DNA from: CAYWQB01 sp964460785
Lineage (GTDB): Bacteria; Chlamydiota; Chlamydiia; Chlamydiales; CAYWQB01
Direction of reading: 5' to 3'
NCBI GenBank assembly: GCA_964460785.1
Contig: CAYWQB010000001.1
Location: 496,001 to 560,000, forward strand
Length of the DNA: 64,000 bases
The translations under genes were made by a program, and so were the position numbers. This document shows, one piece after another, positions 60,101 to 64,000 of the stretch (positions are counted from its first letter, which is position 1; every line of letters starts with the position of its first letter). Below the pieces are notes generated by a model. The model had not been told where the DNA came from. It did not search any database and saw nothing but the letters and a program-made list of their open reading frames with translations.

Positions 60101-61393
60101 GTTAAGGAGCACAGGGTGCTTACGGATGATGTCTTCTAACACATCCCATACCACAGGATCCTGCCGTTGAATCATCTTCTTGGCAGATCGAATCGTATAG
60201 ACATGATTCTGTTCCTTCAATCGCTTAACGATGAAAGGCTCAAACAGTTCAAGGGCCATCTGCTTAGGCAAACCACATTGATTAAAAGCAAGGTCTGGAC
60301 CTACAACAATCACAGAACGGCCAGAGTAGTCTACCCGCTTACCAAGAAGGTTTTGACGGAAACGTCCCTGCTTACCCTTTAGCATCTCTGAAAGGGATTT
60401 CAGAGGTCTGTTGCCTGCCCCCATGACAGGATGGCCATGTCGGCCATTATCAATCAGGGCATCTACGGCCTCTTGAAGCATCCGCTTTTCATTACGTACA
60501 ATGACTTCAGGTGTCTTAAGCTTTAAGATTGAGCGAAGTCGATTGTTCCTGTTAATGACACGACGGTAGAGGTCATTCAAGTCAGAAGTTGCAAAACGTC
60601 CCCCTTCCAGAGGTACTAAAGGACGTAGGTCTGGTGGAATAACAGGGACTGCACTCATTACCACCCAATCAGGACGGTTACCAGACGAAACAAATCCTTC
60701 TACAATTTTCAAGCGCTTTGCAAGCTTCATACGAGCCTGCATAGAACGTGTCTTCTTTAGCTTTTCTTTTAGATCTAAAACTAAAGAGGGCAAGTCTTCT
60801 GTTTCAAGCAGGGACTTAATAGCCTCTCCACCCATTTGGGCTTCAAATGCTTCAGATCCCCAACGCTCTTGCTCTTCACGATACTCTTTTTCTGTAAGCA
60901 ACTGCTTACGTTGCAAGTCCGTATGCCCTGGATCTGTCACAATATAATCTTCATAATAGATTACACGTTCAAGATCTGTAGTTGCGAGCCCCAGAATATT
61001 TCCAAGGCGAGAAGGCATTGTCTTGAAAAACCAGATATGCACTACTGGAACAGCTAACTGAATGTGAGCCATACGTTCGCGGCGTACTTTAGAGAGAGTC
61101 ACCTCTACTCCACAGCGGTCACAAACGATCCCTTTGTGCTTAATCTTCTTATATTTACCACAGGCACACTCCCAGTCCTTCGTTGGGCCAAAAATCTTTT
61201 CACAGAAAAGACCACCCTTTTCAGGCTTGAAGGTTCTATAGTTGATTGTTTCAGGCTTTTTGATTTCCCCGCGGGACCATTGGTCACGGATCACATCATC
61301 TGAAGCAATTTTGATGGTTAATTTATCAAAATGGGAACCATAGCGTTGAATATCGTCAAATTCCTCAACCATCGTCTCTCCTAATTCTTTCAT
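57194..61393 (-). CDS. rpoC: DNA-directed RNA polymerase subunit beta'
   Basis: Catalytic beta' subunit of RNA polymerase. The frame begins with a GTG at 61402, but AGGCGGTG lies 8 bases before the ATG at 61393; I prefer the latter (1399 residues), close to the chlamydial length of about 1396. Visible: the N-terminal zinc finger ECACGKYKKIKHKGIVCDRC (Cys-x-Cys...Cys-x2-Cys), the catalytic Mg2+ site NADFDGDQ (about 455-465), the second zinc site with CESYRGVCAKCYGLNLATG, and the bridge-helix/trigger-loop region with TMDTFHLGGVA. No insertions beyond the family norm were noticed. Ten bases from rpoB, and with its own terminator. Confidence 0.97.
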   Translation of the reverse strand: MKELGETMVEEFDDIQRYGSHFDKLTIKIASDDVIRDQWSRGEIKKPETINYRTFKPEKGGLFCEKIFGPTKDWECACGKYKKIKHKGIVCDRCGVEVTLSKVRRERMAHIQLAVPVVHIWFFKTMPSRLGNILGLATTDLERVIYYEDYIVTDPGHTDLQRKQLLTEKEYREEQERWGSEAFEAQMGGEAIKSLLETEDLPSLVLDLKEKLKKTRSMQARMKLAKRLKIVEGFVSSGNRPDWVVMSAVPVIPPDLRPLVPLEGGRFATSDLNDLYRRVINRNNRLRSILKLKTPEVIVRNEKRMLQEAVDALIDNGRHGHPVMGAGNRPLKSLSEMLKGKQGRFRQNLLGKRVDYSGRSVIVVGPDLAFNQCGLPKQMALELFEPFIVKRLKEQNHVYTIRSAKKMIQRQDPVVWDVLEDIIRKHPVLLNRAPTLHRLGIQAFEPTLIEGKAIRVHPLVCSAFNADFDGDQMAVHIPLSVEAQIEAKVLMMASDNIFLPSSGKPVAVPDQDMTLGLYYLMHDPVYDPEKEGKRVRAFANREEVLLALSPSGSIYTNETLSWAKSNRWENSGRGVRVHERIKLRLEDGAIIETTPGRVIFNTIIPKELGFQNYSLPKRKMEELILACHKKVGLERTVRFLDDLKNLGFHQATKAASSMGVCDIVIPQCKEKFLEEGHERVEKVRQQYEDGIITDGERESKTISIWTEIGDLIGEDLFQKLMDTTDGDLNPLYLMLDSGARGNKSQVRQLGALRGLMARPSGDIIESPITSNFREGLTVMQYFISSHGARKGLADTALKTADSGYLTRRLVDVAQDVIITEEDCGTINGIEMASIKQGQEEVLALKDRIYGRTVVEDTYQPGDSNKLLAKSGDVLNWDQAELIDDAGIETVKIRSVTTCESYRGVCAKCYGLNLATGREVSQGEAVGIIAAQSIGEPGTQLTMDTFHLGGVASASLEPQLIAEHDGILVYQDVRTVQNQEGQWVALNKNGILHIVRDEKRPLDEYKKLLANKSIEPMQSFGLEVGTRIFISDGAEVKKGTEVGEAEQHNIPIICEKPGYVKYEDLVEGISTEFDTNKQTGQSELVVKQHRGELHPQIMIYADKGCTELVGAYAIPSGAIISVKEGDKVRAGSLLARLPRSAIKTKDITGGLPRVAELFEARKPKEAAEIAKIDGIVDFKGVQKNKRIVVVCDEVSKMEEEHLIPLTKHLIVQKGDRVIKGQALTDGLVVPQEILDISGVRELQRYLVSQVQEVYRLQGVDINDKHIEIIVRQMLQKVRVSDPGDTILLYGEEVDKRDFHAENKKVMEEGGKPAQAAPVLLGITKASLGTKSFMSAASFQDTTRVLTDAACEGKEDFLNGFKENVIAGHIVPGGTGFVYHKRVNKFVNTEREEELAFQFDD

Positions 61394-61411
61394 TGTGTTC
61401 ACCGCCTATCC

Positions 61412-64000
61412 TTAATCCAATGTAACTTGTTCAGGACGTACATCAAGGCAAAGGCCTTGCATTTCCTTCATCAATACATTGAAGGACTCAGGAGTTCCTG
61501 CTTCAAGAGCATGTTCTCCTTTCACAATGGATTCATAGATCCTGGTGCGCCCCGATACATCATCGGATTTCACGGTCAACATCTCCTGCAAGAGGTGAGC
61601 TGCTCCGTACGCTTCAAGGGCCCAAACTTCCATCTCTCCAAAACGCTGTCCACCCATTTGCGCTTTACCTCCAAGAGGCTGTTGAGTCACAAGTGAGTAA
61701 GGACCAATACAGCGAGCGTGAATTTTGTCTGCAACCAAGTGACATAGCTTCAACATATAGATGTAGCCGACCACAACAGGGCTATCAAACCGCTCACCAG
61801 TGCGTCCGTCATATAGAGGGAACTTACCATCATCTGGAAGCTCTGACTCTCGCATCATCTTCCAAATCTCTTCTTCTGGGAAGCCTTCAAAAACCGGAGC
61901 TTTGACATACACACCTTGCGTTGCAGCAGCAATTCCTAAGTGTGTTTCAAGCAGCTGACCGATGTTCATCCGTGAAGGTACCCCAAGAGGGTTCAGAATG
62001 ATCTCTACAGTCTGGCCTGATGGCAAGTATGGCATATCTGCTTCAGGAAGGACCTTTGACACAACACCCTTGTTACCATGGCGACCCGCCATTTTATCAC
62101 CCACTTGTAGCTTACGCTTAGAGGCAATGTAGACTTTTACTTGGCGAATAACGCCTGGATCAAGGTCTGTATCTCCCTTACGTGTGAACTCCAGCTCAGA
62201 TTTATACTGCATCTCTAAGTTTTGTAGACCCTTTTCAGTTTCAAGCAAAACTTCTTTTAGAGTGTTGAAGATCTCATTATTTGGCATGAGAAGGTCTTCA
62301 ACCTGCTCTTCTTCTAGCTGTTGGATCTTCTCTTCGGTAAGAATTTCTCCCTCCTCAACAAGAACCTCAGCTGTACGGCGATGCATAATATTACCAGGAG
62401 CCTTCTCATTTAAGAGTAGAGCGCCAAGCTTTTCAAAGCGGTTGCCTTTAATTTCTCCCTGCTTTTCCTTGAACTCCTTCTGAAGATCCTTGATGCGCTT
62501 TGTCTCTTCGATCAGCTCATCATCGGTCTTCGATAGTCGATCACGGCGGCTAAAGACTTTCACATCCATAACTACACCCTCTGTTCCAGGAGGCACAGTT
62601 AAAGAGGCATCTTTAACATCAGCAGCTTTTTCGCCAAAGATAGCTCGAAGTAGACGCTCTTCAGGAGAGAGTTCTGACTCCGATTTTGGCGTAATTTTTC
62701 CAACTAGGATATCGCCAGACTTAACTTCAGCTCCAATGCGAATAATTCCATCATCACCTAAGTTTGCCAAAGCTTCCTCTGAGACATTTGGAATATCTCG
62801 AGTGATTTCTTCTTTACCTAGTTTAGTATCTCGTGCAGTGAGTTCGAACTCTTCAATATAGATTGATGTATAGGTATCTTCTCTAAGCAGCTTCTCAGAA
62901 ATCAAGAAGGCATCCTCAAAGTTGTACCCACACCAAGGCATGAACGCTACAAGAACGTTTTTACCAAGAGCAACTTCACCTTTATCTGTTGAAGGTCCAT
63001 CAGCTAAGACATCTCCCGCTTGAACTTCAGCACCAACCTCACACAATGGCTTCTGGTTAATGCATGTCCCTGCATTTGAGCGAAGGAACTTTTTGAGGCG
63101 GTAGGTCTTTTTCTTTGAAAGGTTACGCTTGGATGCTACAACAATTTTATAACCATCCACATAATCTACAACACCATTCTCTTCAGCAAGGATTACTGCA
63201 CCAGAGTCACGGGCAGCACGCTTCTCAAGCCCTGTTCCAACAATTGGAGCTTCTGCTTTAAGCAGAGGGACCGCTTGGCGCTGCATGTTCGATCCCATCA
63301 ATGCCCTGTTCGCATCATCATGCTCTAGGAAAGGAATCAATCCAGTGACAATCGAAATCAGCTGCTTTGGTGATACGTCCATGTGTGTAACAGTATCAGC
63401 TCGCACCTCATCAGAGTCTCCTCGATAGCGCGCCCAAACAACTTCATTAGTAAACATGTTGAACTCATCAAGCGGCGCAGAAGCCTGAGCTACGACACAT
63501 CCCTCTTCTTGGTCTGCCGTCATATACTCAATTTCTTCCGTCACAACTCCATCTCTAACAATGCGATATGGAGTCTCAATGAAGCCAAACTCGTTAATCT
63601 TCGCATAAGAAGAAAGCGAGGTAATTAGACCAATGTTTGGTCCTTCTGGAGTTTCAATCGGACAGATACGTCCATAGTGGCTCGAGTGTACGTCACGTAC
63701 TTCAAAGCCAGCACGCTCTCGGTTCAACCCTCCAGGCCCAAGGGAGGAGAGACGTCGCTTATGCGTCAGCTCCGCGATTGGGTTGGTCTGATCCATAAAC
63801 TGTGAAAGCTGTGAGCGACCAAAGAAATCTTTAAGAACGCCAGCTAGCCCTTTTGCGGATACAATTTTACCAGGTGTTAATGTGTCAGAAGAAAAGTCAA
63901 AGAGGTTGATTCTCTCTTTGATAATTTTCTCCATTCTGGCCAAGCCGATACGGCACTGGTTCTGGATCAGTTCTCCCACAGAGCGAACACGACGGTTGCC
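61412..64000 (-). CDS. rpoB: DNA-directed RNA polymerase subunit beta (3' part)
   Basis: The window ends inside the gene, so only the C-terminal 862 or so residues are seen. The frame is open past 63979 to the edge, and the first residues read GNRRVRSVGEL, a conserved beta-subunit motif, so the real start lies outside. The rifampicin-binding stretch FGRSQLSQFMDQTNPIAELTH and KRRLSSLGPGG follows, with Asp516, His526 and Ser531 (E. coli numbering) retained and S508R, N518T and S522A. Later blocks include GYNFEDAFLISE, KMAGRHGNKGVVSK and the C-terminal PLGGKAQMGGQRFGEMEVWALE. Upstream of rpoC by 10-19 bases. Confidence 0.96.
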   Translation of the reverse strand, partial: GNRRVRSVGELIQNQCRIGLARMEKIIKERINLFDFSSDTLTPGKIVSAKGLAGVLKDFFGRSQLSQFMDQTNPIAELTHKRRLSSLGPGGLNRERAGFEVRDVHSSHYGRICPIETPEGPNIGLITSLSSYAKINEFGFIETPYRIVRDGVVTEEIEYMTADQEEGCVVAQASAPLDEFNMFTNEVVWARYRGDSDEVRADTVTHMDVSPKQLISIVTGLIPFLEHDDANRALMGSNMQRQAVPLLKAEAPIVGTGLEKRAARDSGAVILAEENGVVDYVDGYKIVVASKRNLSKKKTYRLKKFLRSNAGTCINQKPLCEVGAEVQAGDVLADGPSTDKGEVALGKNVLVAFMPWCGYNFEDAFLISEKLLREDTYTSIYIEEFELTARDTKLGKEEITRDIPNVSEEALANLGDDGIIRIGAEVKSGDILVGKITPKSESELSPEERLLRAIFGEKAADVKDASLTVPPGTEGVVMDVKVFSRRDRLSKTDDELIEETKRIKDLQKEFKEKQGEIKGNRFEKLGALLLNEKAPGNIMHRRTAEVLVEEGEILTEEKIQQLEEEQVEDLLMPNNEIFNTLKEVLLETEKGLQNLEMQYKSELEFTRKGDTDLDPGVIRQVKVYIASKRKLQVGDKMAGRHGNKGVVSKVLPEADMPYLPSGQTVEIILNPLGVPSRMNIGQLLETHLGIAAATQGVYVKAPVFEGFPEEEIWKMMRESELPDDGKFPLYDGRTGERFDSPVVVGYIYMLKLCHLVADKIHARCIGPYSLVTQQPLGGKAQMGGQRFGEMEVWALEAYGAAHLLQEMLTVKSDDVSGRTRIYESIVKGEHALEAGTPESFNVLMKEMQGLCLDVRPEQVTLD

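Noticed and set aside
57734..63628. Many plus-strand frames of 60-123 codons opposite rpoC and rpoB
   Set aside because: They are antisense shadows of highly conserved genes, with no ribosome-binding sites or domain features.
63710..63870. rpoB changes S508R, N518T and S522A as rifampicin resistance
   Set aside because: The main resistance positions 516, 526 and 531 are wild type, and the variants look like ordinary chlamydial differences; no claim can be made.
1..64000. tRNA, rRNA, CRISPR arrays, insertion sequences, prophage genes
   Set aside because: I looked for cloverleaf ends, rRNA motifs, regularly spaced repeats and transposase or integrase motifs in the gaps and found none.

Overview
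The window reads as a chromosomal segment of a Chlamydiales bacterium outside the genus Chlamydia (a 'Chlamydia-related' lineage such as the Waddlia/Simkania/Parachlamydia groups). The case rests on protein families and gene order: a PknD-type kinase beside valS, a V-type ATPase operon in chlamydial order (E, DUF2764-type subunit, A, B, D, I, K), then transaldolase, rpoC and rpoB; and cydAB close to a DacA-type c-di-AMP synthase and a YbbR protein. Aconitase and fumarase are both present, whereas Chlamydia proper lacks aconitase. The genus is inference only. No rRNA, tRNA, CRISPR array, transposase or prophage gene was recognised.

Layout. 0-3.2 kb (minus): a cut-off PHP phosphoesterase, murB, nusB, then a short two-partner-secretion (FHA N-terminal) protein with a small secreted companion. 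3.4-7.5 kb (plus): aconitase and a FapA-type polymer-like protein. 7.5-10.4 kb (minus): cytochrome bd oxidase cydAB and a small unknown. 10.5-18 kb (plus): an RND pump with its adaptor, folP, dacA and ybbR. 18-22.2 kb (minus): rsmE, pyruvate kinase with a degenerate C-terminal domain, and a secreted SUMF1-fold protein. 22.4-32.4 kb (plus): DUF192 protein, small membrane protein, PknD, NUDIX hydrolase, an NMT1/SsuA-type ABC importer and valS. 32.4-35 kb (minus): tandem AGCS sodium/amino-acid symporters. 35-41.7 kb: two unrecognised plus-strand genes around nhaD, an uncharacterised 523-residue protein, a lipoprotein and fumC. 41.7-49.2 kb (minus): the V-ATPase operon. 49.5-51.5 kb (plus): transaldolase and a diverged transaldolase paralogue. 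51.5-57.1 kb (minus): a complete RND tripartite pump. 57.2-64 kb (minus): rpoC and the 3' part of rpoB.

The genes suggest a sodium-centred energy economy: the V-ATPase K subunit keeps the residue set that binds Na+ in the Enterococcus enzyme, and the same 10 kb carries two sodium symporters and a NhaD Na+/H+ antiporter. Cytochrome bd, aconitase and fumarase point to more respiratory and TCA capacity than in Chlamydia. The chlamydial core order is interrupted by transporters, efflux pumps and lineage-specific secreted or effector-like proteins.

The points most worth a second look are the transaldolase paralogue that keeps the Schiff-base lysine but has lost most other active-site residues, the cluster of hairpins between atpE and tal, the isolated short two-partner-secretion protein, the two unknown genes flanking nhaD (one with an acyl-CoA-binding-protein-like segment), and the Na+ signature of the V-ATPase.
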